Below are positions 32,460 through 43,529 of a stretch of DNA of 64,000 bases, in pieces (within the stretch, counting starts at the first letter, position 1; each line of letters starts with the position of its first letter). The stretch comes from Euphorbia lathyris (Eukaryota > Streptophyta > Magnoliopsida > Malpighiales > Euphorbiaceae), in NCBI RefSeq assembly GCF_963576675.1, contig NC_088911.1, forward strand, positions 133,241,929-133,305,928. Direction: 5' to 3'. Position numbers and translations under genes: made by a program. The notes beneath the pieces were generated by a model. The model did not search any database and was not told the origin of the DNA. It was given only the letters and a program-made list of their open reading frames with translations.

Positions 32460-33315
32460 ACCAAAATGACTGTCATCCCGTGATACACGACTCATGGTTG
32501 GTACATGCCAAATATTAGAGGTCCCACCAAAGGGTATACTCCCTCACATATCCTTGGAATCAACATCAACTCGCGCACAAAAATCAACATCTCTCCAAAC
32601 TGTCCCTCACCATCTTATAAATAGAACAAGATAATAGTGTTCATCACTAAACCGTAGAATGCACTTATTCCTTATTTTCATCGTCTCAAACTCCACTAAC
32701 TCAGGTATCATAGTGATGTCCCGGTTCTCGACCCCTCAAGTAACTCATTTTATGTCTTATTACAAAAGTTTGCAGTCACAAACTCTACCCCAAAACTTTC
32801 TCCTTAATCTTTCCACATTAGGTAAAAATTAATCTCTTTTTCTTGTAATGTTAACTTCTAATAAATCAAGTTTAAGAATTCCTCTTCATGAAAAATTAGG
32901 ATTCTTACCCACTTCTTATGGAATTTCCCACTTGGGAGGAAAAATCCAAAGAGGTGCCTCAAAATATTCTTTTCCCTCCTTAATACGTCACATTGATTAC
33001 ATCATATCATATAACTTCACTGATTGAGTTAACAATAATTGGTGAGAGGAATAAATCAGTTAAATTAGGTGTTACTTTTCTAAAGTGAATGTTTTTTAGT
33101 CTAAAATACTAATCTCATTAGGATATAATTTGTTCGGTTGATTAGGAGTGTTGAATTTGGGATTAGATCGAATCTAATTATTGTGGAATCTGTAATTTAC
33201 CCTCCAAATGTCATACTAATGATCTCCTAGAGGGTAGTTTCCTAACGTTCATAAAATTCCAATTTGTACAAAGAAAATATCAAAATTCAGTTGATTTTTT
33301 AAAACTTATATTATA

Positions 33316-33631
33316 CTCCCTCCATTCTTTTTTATATGTCGTTTAAGGTTTTTCATCAAGACCAATGCAATATTAATGAGACTATTAAAATGACTAATGT
33401 ACTCTTAATACTTTTCTCCTGGATCTCTACTTTCTATGCAAAATTTCTCTCTCTTATTAATTTTTATGACTTAATTAAGATAATTTGCATTAATAACTAT
33501 ATCTCTCTCTTACAATAAATAGGGGCAAATTAGAGAAAGTATTGTAAAAAGTGCATTGGTAATACAAAACGACATATAAAAATGAACAAATTCAAAAGTC
33601 CAAAACGTCATATAATAAAAAACGGAGGGAG
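33316..33631. mobile_element. Stowaway-type MITE (316 bp)
   Basis: Ends CTCCCTCCATTCTTTTTTAT and the complement of AACGGAGGGAG, flanked by TA. Subterminal ATATGTCGTTT and AAACGACATAT are also inverted. Unit 1 (about 20225) has the empty site ATTATAATTAATTG, so the insertion post-dates the duplication. No transposase. Confidence 0.9.
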
Positions 33632-34070
33632 TAGTAATTAATTGAGTTAAATGCATTATATTGGTCAAGTAACTTGTATGGTTATTTCAAAATGGTCACT
33701 TAACTTCAATCTGTTTCAATAAAATAATTTAATTTTAAATTTTTTTCAATTAAACATGCAACTTCAAGAGCAAAAAGTAATTGGAAAAGTGATGCGACTG
33801 TCGTATTAGTATTAGTAGTAGTCAACTTTTATCACTGACTGAAACAAAACGCGGCTTCCAACTAAAGAACAAAGACTCCTTAATCATAAGTTATTAATAA
33901 AAAAATGAAATAGAGAAGTAAGAGAAACTTTTCAATAATAAAGAGAAAATTGAAATTTTTGGTGATTTAAGGATGACTGGCTCTTGGAGTTTGATTTAAG
34001 CTTAATAAATGGATCTCTTAAAAATGCTTTAATTCATTAACCCGATTAACTACCGACAAAAATGATCTAC

Positions 34071-34098
34071 AATTATTATTATTATTATTATTATTATT
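34071..34098. repeat. (TTA)n microsatellite
   Basis: Nine TTA units followed by a T run; unit 1 has only a short ATTAATC here. Confidence 0.85.
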
Positions 34099-34605
34099 TT
34101 TTTTGGTCTATCTACAATGAGCAAAAAAGAATTACTAAGAATATAGCCACCCTCAATAATTGGAGTCTTGGAGATAAGGGTCAAGTCTTGTTGAAATGTT
34201 TGTCTTATAATTTTTCTTGTTCATTCAACTGAAATTGGTATAAATTCAAAAAGAACCTATTCTTTTCCAACTTTTTGCAATATTAATTATAAGAGACACC
34301 TGTAATGATGGACTCAACGGTAAAATTAACCAATCTTATAGCATTTCACATAAATTTGGTTTTCCATAGCGGTTATTAGAGTAACCTTAAGTGGAATGAT
34401 ATGTAAACTCTCTCATAAGTTCCTATCTGACGAGATTTTCTCCATCCATAGGTTCCTCTAAACTTGCACATGTTCCTGGATAAAAAAAAAAAATTATTCT
34501 TCCATTAATAATATTGAAATAGTTTAATGGAAATTGAAATAGTAATAAACGTTAAGTTTAAAATTTCACTATTTTATCCTAATCTTTTTTTTAAGATGAG
34601 ACCGA

Positions 34606-35042
34606 CTAGTGGCGGAGCCAGCCCAGGGCTCGGGGAGCCGAAGCCCCCTCGGCCGCTGGCTACACCCTTGAGTACGGTTTATTTCTCCACTTGTAGCCCC
34701 TTCAAATATTATTTTATATTTACTGTATGTAGTATTATATTAGTATTATAGAGTGGTTGAGTTAGTTAAGATGCATGTTTTTAAGTTTTTAAGTAAGAAG
34801 TTATGTGTTTTGAGAAATTAATGTAAAAACATTATTAGTTTTGAGAAATTAGCATTGAACTTCTAAAAAATTAAATATGTCTAAGTTGAACATTTTTAAT
34901 TTTTTAACCCACACATGAAAATGATAAAGTTTTAGGGTGTTGGAGGCTAAAAAAAATTTACCCAACCCTTACGGGCTGGACTTTAAAAAATTACCTAAAA
35001 CGAAAATTAGTCCCCCAAATTCGAATTCCTGGCTCCGCCAAT
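34606..35042. mobile_element. hAT-like element with GGCGGAGCCAG ends
   Basis: Left CTAGTGGCGGAGCCAG and right CTGGCTCCGCCAAT are inverted, flanked by GAGACCGA (34598-34605, 35043-35050; ten bases match if ATGAGACCGA is used). Its right third survives in unit 1 at about 24468-24541. No coding capacity. Confidence 0.7.
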
Positions 35043-35080
35043 GAGACCGATAATATATAATTCCACTCATCACTAAATTA

Positions 35081-35374
35081 TCTATATAAACAAGGCATCT
35101 CCTCAGCCCCTTCATAAGCTAGAAAAGCAAGCTAATCAACAAACACCGAAAGTTTTTTTTTTTTTTTTTTTTTTTGATAAACACAAACACAGAAAGTTAG
35201 AGACATAAAAAGGAATCTATTCCTACTACAACTTCTTGCAACAAAATGAACATAGGACCCATTACAAAAGACCAAACCCATCCCTAAAGTCTCTATATAA
35301 ACAAACCATCCCTTCAACCCCTTCCATAGGCAAGAACAGAAAGCTAATTAGCAACAAACATAGAAAGTTAGAGA
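35081..35374 (+). promoter_or_regulatory. duplicated promoter and leader module of small gene copy 2
   Basis: Same arrangement as copy 1: TCTATATAAAC at 35081-35091 and 35292-35302, with a T tract (about 35153-35175) between the modules. The sequence is almost identical to 24588-24880 outside the T tract. Confidence 0.75.
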
Positions 35375-35402
35375 CCTTAATTTTTTGGGTCAGAATCAAA
35401 CA

Positions 35403-35720
35403 ATGGCACCTCAATTCGATCGCCTGAAAAAGATTGGACAAGAAGGGTTTGCTCTGGTTGACGAGTGCTATGGGAGAAAAGGGTATCAAAATCCTCCTTA
35501 TCGCCAGAAGCCATGTGTATATCATGGACCTCAAACTTCTACTGTTGTGACGATTATGCCATCCGTCGCTACTAGTTACGGAGTTTCTCAACAGTTCTAT
35601 GACGGAATAGCGACGACTGGGCATTATATTCCTGCCATTACAAGTGACCAAGCTGCCGAATATTATGGTGGTATGGTCATTATGGAATATGGTAGGAGAA
35701 AACCTTCTCTCCGGGCTTGA
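35403..35720 (+). CDS. 105-residue protein of unknown function, tandem paralogue 2
   Basis: It is identical to paralogue 1 except for the last codon (GCT alanine instead of GTT valine). ATG 35403 lies in the same AACAATGGC context below the second TATA box, and there is no intron. The near-identity spans the promoter modules and coding region but falls off sharply on both sides, where the two segmental copies differ at many positions. That suggests recent sequence exchange between copies 1 and 2. Function unknown; no domain recognised. Confidence 0.8.
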   Translation: MAPQFDRLKKIGQEGFALVDECYGRKGYQNPPYRQKPCVYHGPQTSTVVTIMPSVATSYGVSQQFYDGIATTGHYIPAITSDQAAEYYGGMVIMEYGRRKPSLRA

Positions 35721-36600
35721 TCTACTTGATTACTTAGTGTTAATTTTCCAAGTACATAGGTTTGGATTTACACACTATAATCGTGTTATGTTATCTATAT
35801 ATACTACTCAGTTATATAAGATATAGAAACAAAAAAATATATTATATCAAACTGATTGTGTCAGTTGGGTTGTCTCTGAGTAAACAAGAAGGAAACGGAA
35901 TAGCCTAACTAAAGCCTAAAACTGTGTTATACATAGTTTTAATTTTTATTATTAGAAGGCTGAACATACTTAGATGTTTTTATGAAGCTAAGTACTGTTG
36001 ATGGAAATAGGTAAATTAGTAAGTAATGCCATGTTTCTGTATAATTATTACTTGTTTAATATAGTTATTATTAGTTTCTGTTACTATACTTTTATGTATG
36101 AATATGGTTTAATGATAATTAAGTCCTCATACATCTGGACTAAAGACTTTTTATTCTCATATATGGACTTACATATTTTTCCTCCTCTTTTAACTAAAAC
36201 AACAACAACTAATTTTCTACTATACAGACCTCTAATATTATGGTATTACTAAATTTATAATAAACTAATTAGAGTAAATTTTAATATTCCAATATTAGAA
36301 TATTAAAGGCTTAATACATAATTTGCCCAATTAAATGCGGAAGATGTATTACATACGTCTTAGAATGTTGGTACATGATTCACAGAATAGATTAAAAATG
36401 AAATTCTTTCTTGCTCAACTAATGATCCCAATTCGGATGTACCATTGTTAATCAACGCATTATACTCTAGATTCATAGCATCTATCCATTCACGTTTTTT
36501 CTTTGGCTTACTATAACACGATTGAGTTTCAATTTCAACAATGGGTTGAAGAATTTTGGGATGCAAAGTACCAGTTTATGAGCGAGTGACCATTTTATGC
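35721..36600 (+). repeat. segmental duplication, unit 2 right block
   Basis: Matches 25227-25770, then 30922-31574, without the MITE and copia that separate those parts in unit 1. It contains the copia fragment at 36360-36566 on the minus strand. Confidence 0.8.
36360..36566 (-). pseudogene. copia reverse-transcriptase leader fragment, unit 2 copy
   Basis: The frame encodes ILQPIVEIETQSCYSKPKKK then REWIDAMNLEYNALINNGT, the segment typically just upstream of copia reverse transcriptase. It is too short to be functional and is shared with unit 1. Confidence 0.65.
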
Positions 36601-36829
36601 CTTTTGTGGTATTTGGTGGAGGTTCATGGAGTTAGGAAAGATTAGGAGGGGCTATTGGGTTTTCAATTTGTGGGGCATAATTTATATAAGTGTTGGGTGT
36701 AGCTGATCGATTGTGCAGGTTGTGAGTGATAGTGAACTTGAGGTGTAGGTTCTCTGTAACTAGAAAAATCAATAACTAGGCATGAAGTGGAGGACTGATT
36801 TTCTGAGGCAGATTCCGTTACAATCATCC

Positions 36830-37190
36830 TTTTCCGTCAATCATCTTAGGACAGAATAGTGACGTATTACAACCGTGGTTATATCGGTCGACGCAGATTC
36901 TGTTTACGTTTTTTTGTGTCAGATATTTGTGACGGACGACAGACGGAATTCCGTCTGCGCTTGAGACGATATAAACGTTAGGACGTACTTACGTATTCAC
37001 TGACGTTTTTCCATCACAACATTATTACGAAATCCAAAGACGGAACTAAACGTCATAATACTTATTCCGTCAGAAAGCAACATTTCGAACGGAAATATCC
37101 GTCTTAAATATCAAATTACATTAAATGAGAATCTTGTCGCAAATTGTATTTACTGATGGCATTCCGTCGCAATATAATATTTTTTTAAAT
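36830..37190. mobile_element. CACTA-like subterminal repeats (TTCCGTC / GACGGA)
   Basis: At least ten GACGG or CCGTC motifs in both orientations within 360 bp, for example ACAGACGGAATTCCGTCTGC. Such arrays mark ends of En/Spm-type elements. No terminal CACTA was located and no transposase is present. Confidence 0.45.
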
Positions 37191-37889
37191 GCTGAATAAT
37201 GTATTTAAAGGAATATTCAATCTAGAGTTCATTGATAGATATAATGTAAACGAAAATATATTAATATAAATCCAAAAATATAAATTTGTAATTACAAAAT
37301 TAAACTAATTAATTAGTTGCATAATATTTTAGTCCAAAAGGTTTCTAGATACTAAAGGGTTCTTTGAGTGAAGAGCTTGACTTGATGTTGTGCGAGCCTC
37401 ATTAGCTAAATCCTTATACATAAACTCCTATTCATTAAACACAATATCAAGTGATATTATTGTTCAACTAATCCTTGATATTAATTTTCGAAGAATCTGT
37501 CTATCTGACTAATGTCTTTTATTTTTTACTCTCGTATGTATGATATGGTCCACGATTTGGAAAAAACAAAAAATCTAAGAATAAAGATTAAAGAAGAAAA
37601 AGGTTGAGGTTCTTTGATATTATTGTTCTCCAATATCGGAGATGCTTTTTAACAATAATATATTACTTATTTCAAATTTTGAATATTCTCCATAGAAGTA
37701 TAAACTATATAATATTTTCTTCATTTTACCCTTTTGTTTCGGGAGATTTAATGGAATATAATGTAATTGCATGCATAAAATATTCATTCAGTGAATTGAA
37801 ATTCAATTAAACTAGCAATTATTAATGCATTCAACATCTTATCCTGCCATATTGCTGCTGGTAAAGTAACGATTTAATGGAATGTAATG
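37191..37889. other. AT-rich DNA with a dispersed repeat
   Basis: 37560-37740 is similar to 51150-51345 (AAAAAATCTAAGAATAAAG, GAGATGCTT, TATAATATTTTCTTCA). No gene seen. Confidence 0.5.
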
Positions 37890-38325
37890 ATTCCGGATAC
37901 GATTTGGGGCAAAACGTGGCACCTTGCCGTCCCACCTAAGGTCCGTGATTTCCTATGGCGAGTGTAGACTGACTGCCTCCCCTCAAGGATTGCGTTACAG
38001 TTCAGACGGGTTGCAGTTCCAGCATTACGCCAGGTTTGCCGGGCTGCGGAAGAGGACAGCTTCCACGCGTTGGTGAGCTGTGAAGTGGCTCGAAGGGTCT
38101 GGCGGAGATCTTTGCTAGGAGACGGGGCTTCCCAATTTGATAATTTTGTCGGTTTTTGGAAGTCCGTTCTTGCCGAGCCGAGTCCAGTTGCAGAACAATC
38201 AGCCGTGTTGGGTTGGTCGCTATGGCAGAACAAAAAGGAACTCACATGGAATAATGGTACAGTTTCGGACTCCCAAGTCTTTCATTTAGCCTGTCAATTT
38301 CTGGATTTGTGGCGGACAGCACAGC
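37890..38325 (+). pseudogene. LINE zf-RVT fragment interrupted by a copia element
   Basis: Reads IWGKTWHLAVPPKVRDFLWR, a stop, then LPSRIALQFRRVAVPALRQV and HALVSCEVARRVWRRSLLGD. From 38070 the frame is open through WSLWQNKKELTWNNG into the copia LTR. This is the zinc-finger tail of an L1-type reverse transcriptase. The premature stop (TAG near 37965) and the insertion show it is dead. Confidence 0.78.
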
Positions 38326-38740
38326 TGTTAAATAAAAAATAAACTTAATTATTTAAAATAAAATAAAAAAGACAAAAAGGAAAAAGAAAATCAATGAAGA
38401 AAAATGAGAGTGCCATACTCTTTAATTAAGAAGACAAAAAAGGAATGGGAGAGACAAGAAATTGTAATTGGGAAGATCATAAAAAATTAAAATAAAAGAA
38501 AAGTGGAGGCTAAATGTTTGCTAGAAGAGGGACAAAGTGTAAAAGAAGAGTTATTATACTTTGACAAAAAAGAAAAACCAAAATTTAGCCTTCTATTATA
38601 TATATATATATAGAGAAGTATGGAGTTTTAGTAGATGAGAGTCCGAAGAAATAAATGTTTGTAATATTCAAGTTGTTATTGCTATGAAATATATATTCTA
38701 AATGTTATTTTATTGTTAGTATTACCCTCTTTTCTCAACA
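38326..38740 (+). repeat. 5' LTR of the truncated copia
   Basis: 415 bp from TGTTAAATAAAA to TTCTCAACA (TGTT...AACA). It contains a TA-rich tract followed by GAGAAGTATGG. Confidence 0.75.
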
Positions 38741-38743
38741 AAG

Positions 38744-38755
38744 TGGTATCAGAGA
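38744..38755 (+). promoter_or_regulatory. primer binding site, initiator Met tRNA
   Basis: TGGTATCAGAGA lies three bases after the LTR. Confidence 0.88.
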
Positions 38756-38799
38756 CATATTATGAGAGTCAGTCTTCCGCCAAACAGACCCTATAAAAA

Positions 38800-41700
38800 A
38801 TGTCAGACGGTCTCAAACTTCCTTATCAATACCCTCAGCTCACAAAAACCAATTATTCAAGTTGGTGTATTCGAATGAAGGCGTTACTCGGATGTCAAGA
38901 TGTCTGGGATATAGTCGAAAAAGGCTACGTAGTACCAGGTAACGAGGCAGCGTTGACACAGGCAGAAAAAGATACTCTGCAGAAAAATCGCAAAAGCGAT
39001 CAAAAGGCGCTTACTCTCATCCATGAAGGTTTGGATGAATTAATGTTCGAGAAAGTAGCCGAAGCTACGACCGCCAAACAAGCGTGGGAAATCCTACGAG
39101 TTTCTCTTCAAGGGGAGGAGAAAGTGAAAAAAGTTCGTTTACAGATGCTGAGAGGAGAATTTGAGATGATGAGGATGAAAGAGACGGAGGCCATTAGTGA
39201 TTACTCATCCCGAGTAAAATCTGTCGTAAATCAGATGCGACAGTATGGAGAAAAAATTGAAGAGTCCAGAATTGTTGAAAAAATTCTGCGATCACTACTA
39301 CCAAAATTTGATTATGTAATGGTGGCTATGGAGGAGTCTAGAGACATCAGTGAAATGTCAGTTGACGAAGTTGTAGGGTCACTACAAGCACGCGAGGAGC
39401 GGTTTGAGAAACGAAGAGAAGATTCCGCAGAACAAGTCTTAGCAACGAAGGTTGTGTTTAAAAATGGCGAAAGTAGTCAGTCCGGAAGAGGACGCGGAAG
39501 AGGTCGAGGAGGAAATGGTAGAGGAAGAGGACGTGGCAGAAGTCAAGGCAGATATGAAAACGGCAACAACAACAATGACAGAAGCACTCAATTCACCAGA
39601 GGCAGAGGAAGAGGTCAAGGAAGAGGAAACTGGAGGCCGAATGAAGGACGTGACAAGTCCAATATTCAGTGTTATAATTGCTCCAAGTATGGTCACTACG
39701 CGGTGGAATGTTGGAGTCCGCCTAAGGAGGTAGAAGAGACTGCCAATAATATTCAAGATGAGGAAGTAACTGGCACAGTGTTACTTACCTACGAAGGTGA
39801 AGAAAATCGCGAAAATAATATATGGTATCTTGACAATGCGACAAGTAATCATATGTGTGGTGACAGAAAGATGTTCGTGGAGCTCTATGAATCCGTTCGC
39901 GGTAATGTTGTATTTGGAGATTCCTCCAAGGTTCCTATTACAGGCAAAGGAACAATTCTTATTCGGCTAAAAAATGGCGCTCACCAGTTTATTGATAATG
40001 TTTATTATGTTCCTAGCATGAAAAGCAATATTTTGAGTTTGGAACAATTACTGGAGAAAAATTATAAAGTTCACATGGTAGACCGGAAACTACTCCTGTT
40101 GAATGAGAAAAAGGAGTTGATTGGACGAGTACCCATGGCGAGAAACAGAATGTTCACAATTAACATTCAAACGGACGTGGCCAAATGTTTGAAAGCTTGT
40201 GTGCAAAGTCCCCCCTGGCTTTGGCATTTACGGTACGGGCATCTCAATTTTGGAGGACTGAAGCAGTTGGGACAGAAGCAGATGGTAAACAGATTGCCTC
40301 ACATTGACCAGCCTCATCAATTGTGTCAAGGATGTCTTGTTGGAAAACAATTCAGAACCAGTTTTCCAAAGGAGTCCATGTCAAGAGCAAAGGCGCCGCT
40401 TGAGCTAGTTCACACAGACGTGTGTGGACCGATCACTCCACAGTCTCTTGGTAAAAATAAATATTTTCTACTTTTCATTGATGATTATAGTAGAAAAACT
40501 TGGGTGTATTTTTTGAAGGAAAAAACAGAAGTATTTGAGACATTTAAAAAATTCAAAGTCCAAGTGGAGAAAGAAAGTGGTCATTTTATTAAGGCACTCA
40601 GATCAGACAGAGGCGGTGAATACATGTCCATCTCTTTCAAGCAATTTTGTGAACAACATGGAATCCGTCATTTTCTTTCAGTTCCCAGATCACCTCAGCA
40701 AAATGGCGTCGTAGAAAGAAAGAACAGAACGGTGCTCAACATGGTGAGGAGCATGTTAAAAAGCAAAAATTTACCGAAGGAGTTATGGGCCGAAGCAGTA
40801 GACTGTGCTGTCTACCTGTTGAACAGATCGCCAACTGTCAGTGTTTGGGATCAAACTCCACAAGAAGCATGGAGAGGAATAAAACCCAGTATTTCTCATT
40901 TGCGTGTTTTTGGCAGTGTTGCTCATGTCCATGTACCGGATGAAAAACGCAAGAAGCTAGATGATAAAAGCAAGAAATATTTGTTTGTGGGTTATTCAGA
41001 ACATTCCAAAGGGTACAAAATGTTTGATCCTCAGACTCAAAAAATCGTCATCAGTAGAGATATCACCATTGATGAAGAAGCAGTTTGGGATTGGAAAGGT
41101 GAAAAAGAAAACAGCTACAGTTTTTATCCTTTCATGGATGAAGACAATGATCAGGAAGAACCAGCCACAGTCGCAGCCACTACACCAGCAACCAGTTCGA
41201 CATTAGCAAGCTCATCCAGTTCGAGTTCATCCTCGAGTGATGGAGACAGTTCAGATGAACATCCGCCCGGAAAGCCAAAAAAATTCATACCTATTAAAGA
41301 TCTCTATGATGTAACAAGAAATGTCGATGACGAATTAACTCTTTATTGTCATTTTGTTAATGATGAACCAACAGATCCAGAAGAAGCAATGAACGATGAA
41401 AAATGGAGAAAAGCCATGGAAGAGGAAATTCATTCGATCGAGAAAAATAAAACATGGGAGCTGGCATCACTTCCGGCCGGTCAAAAACCCATTGGAGTTA
41501 AATGGGTGTTCAAAGCAAAGAAAGATGCAAACGGTGAAATTGTCCGATATAAAGCAAGATTGGTGGCGAAAGGGTTCAGTCAACGATCCGGAATTGACTA
41601 CAATGAAGTTTTTGCTCCTGTTGCCAGAATGGAGAGTATCAGACTGGTAATTTCTGTAGCTACTCAACACGGGTGGAGAATCCATCAAATGGACGTGAAA

Positions 41701-42693
41701 TCCGCATTTCTCAACGGATATTTGGAAGAGGAAATTTATATCCAGCAACCACCTGGGTATGTTGTAAAAGGTCAAGAAAATAAAGTGCTAAAATTGAAAA
41801 AGTCACTTTACGGTCTCAAGCAAGCACCACGAGCCTGGAACAGTCGCATTGACAAATATTTTCAAGAAAATGGTTTTGTCAAATGCCCACATGAATATGC
41901 CCTGTATGCAAAGGTGAAAAATGGAGATATGTTACTTTTTGTTTGTATGTGGATGATCTCATTTTTATAGGGAACAATCCTAAGATGTTTGAAGAGTTCA
42001 AGAAGACAATGGCTCGTGAGTTCGAGATGACTGACATTGGTCTAATGTCATATTATATTGGCATTGAAGTGAAGCAGAATGACGGCGGAATTTTTATTTC
42101 TCAAAGTGGTTTTGCAAAGGAGATCTTAAAGAAGTTCAAGATGGAAAATTGTAATTCTGTTAGCACGCCAGTCGAATGTGGAATCAAATTGACAAAAGAT
42201 GAAGGTGGAGACAGAGTCAACCCGACATTATTCCGAAGCTTGGTCGGAAGTCTCAGATATTTGACGTGTACGAGGCCGGATATTCTTTATGCAGTCGGCT
42301 TAGTAAGTCGATACATGGAAGCCCCAACGGTGTCACATTGGAATGCAGCAAAAAGAATTCCCCGTTACGTGAAAGGTACAACTAATTTGGGATTAAATTA
42401 TTCAAAAACTGACGATTTCAAATTAGTTGGATATTGTGATAGTGATTGGGCCGGTGACAAGGATGACCGAAAAAGTACAACTGGTTTTTTATTTTTTCTG
42501 GGTGATACTGCATTTACATGGAGTTCGAAAAAGCAAGCGATTGTGACGTTGTCAACCTGTGAAGTTGAATATGTTGCTGCAACCTCGTGTGTCTGTCATG
42601 CAATTTGGCTCAGAAAATTGGTAAGGAATTTCAGATGACGCAAAATGATCCAACGCAGATTTTTATCGATAATAAGTCTGCACTGGCATTAGC
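38800..42693 (+). pseudogene. copia gag-pol with frameshifts and altered protease motif
   Basis: ATG 38800 (MSDGLKLPYQYP) starts a 1056-codon frame. It holds gag, an RG-rich stretch, zinc knuckle CYNCSKYGHYAVEC, then a protease region reading WYLDNATSNHMCG, where the family has D-T/S-G. Integrase follows with D, D, E in HTDVCGP, RSDRGGEY and VERKN, then reverse transcriptase. At 41943-41955 there is a net one-base loss just before YVDDLIFIG. A second frame (41943-42638) carries the rest and RNase H (YCDSDWAGDKDDRKS). Another shift near 42630 precedes FIDNKSALALAK. The element is inactive. Confidence 0.88.
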
Positions 42694-42708
42694 AAAAAAA
42701 AAAAAAAA

Positions 42709-43299
42709 GGAACGAATTAATAAACTCTTATTTAGCCTATGACCTAAATAGTAATTAACCCTCTAACTAAACCCTAATCCTACGGCTTCTTAATTTGACG
42801 AAGGTTAAAAATCAACTAGAGAGTCTACTTTCCACCCTTTTTTTTTTTGAAACAAAGAATGTGTTATTAATCGGAAGCTACAGTGTTACACATGGTGGGC
42901 TTAAAAACCACTCCCTCTCAATAGTGCCTATTTAGTAATTTATTTTCCATCCCTTAGTATCTCTTTAATTCATTTTTTTAACAATTATTATTATAGAGTC
43001 TCGTCTCTCACTATTGGTAAATATAACAATAATTAATAATTTTAATGATAAAATAATAAATAATGAGTGAATATAAAAGTATTATTGGAGATGATATGTC
43101 TTAGTCACTCTTAAATCTCTAAGAATTAATTATTTATATAATTTTTAGATAGTGCACTAACAACATCTCCAAGGATCAAGTGGCCTTATTACTGAATAAT
43201 GAATGAGTAAATATGAGAAATATTATCATTACATAATATAGCCACTCTTAAATAATAATAGATAAGGGTCAAGTGATCTTATTATTGAATGTTTGTATT
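42709..43299. other. unclassified AT-rich DNA with LINE tail and MITE traces
   Basis: 42838-42900 (T run followed by GAAACAAAGAATGTGTTATT) resembles the reversed 3' end of a LINE. 43020-43175 is an inverted relative of the MITE at 25775-25930. No gene. Confidence 0.4.
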
Positions 43300-43421
43300 A
43301 TAATTTTGCTTGTTCTTTCAATTGGATAAGGTATAAATTCAAAAAGAATATATTCCTTCTGCAACTTCTTGCAACAAAAAGAAGATAGGGCCCATTACCA
43401 AGACCATACCTATCTCTAAAT

Positions 43422-43432
43422 TCTATATAAAC
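43422..43432 (+). promoter_or_regulatory. TATA box of small gene copy 3
   Basis: TCTATATAAAC lies 98 bp upstream of the ATG. The leader CAGGCCATCCCTGCCACCCC matches the second module of the other copies. There is no duplicated upstream module here. Confidence 0.75.
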
Positions 43433-43529
43433 AGGCCATCCCTGCCACCCCTTCCATAAGCAAAAACACCAAGCTCAACAGCAACAAAACAGGAAGCTAG
43501 AGACCTTAAATTTGGGTCAGAATCAAACA

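Larger units (their letters stand above)
31575..34420 (+). repeat. segmental duplication, unit 2 left and central blocks
   Basis: 31575-32060 matches 13640-14118 and 32425-34420 matches 18650-20832 plus 21662-21742 and 22901-22960. It lacks the hAT and Pack-MULE insertions of unit 1 and therefore shows their empty sites. 32061-32424 has no counterpart in unit 1. Confidence 0.85.
38326..42693 (+). mobile_element. Ty1/copia retrotransposon, 3' end missing
   Basis: 5' LTR, primer site, gag and most of pol are present. Sequence homology stops inside RNase H (NKSALALAK) at a run of 15 A (42694-42708), and no polypurine tract or 3' LTR follows. It inserted in a LINE relic. The sequence preceding the LTR is ACAGC; its partner copy is lost. 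Confidence 0.9.

Noticed and set aside
39439..39756. Minus- and plus-strand alternative frames in the RG-rich gag
   Set aside because: Low-complexity shadows of the RGRGRG segment of the copia gag.
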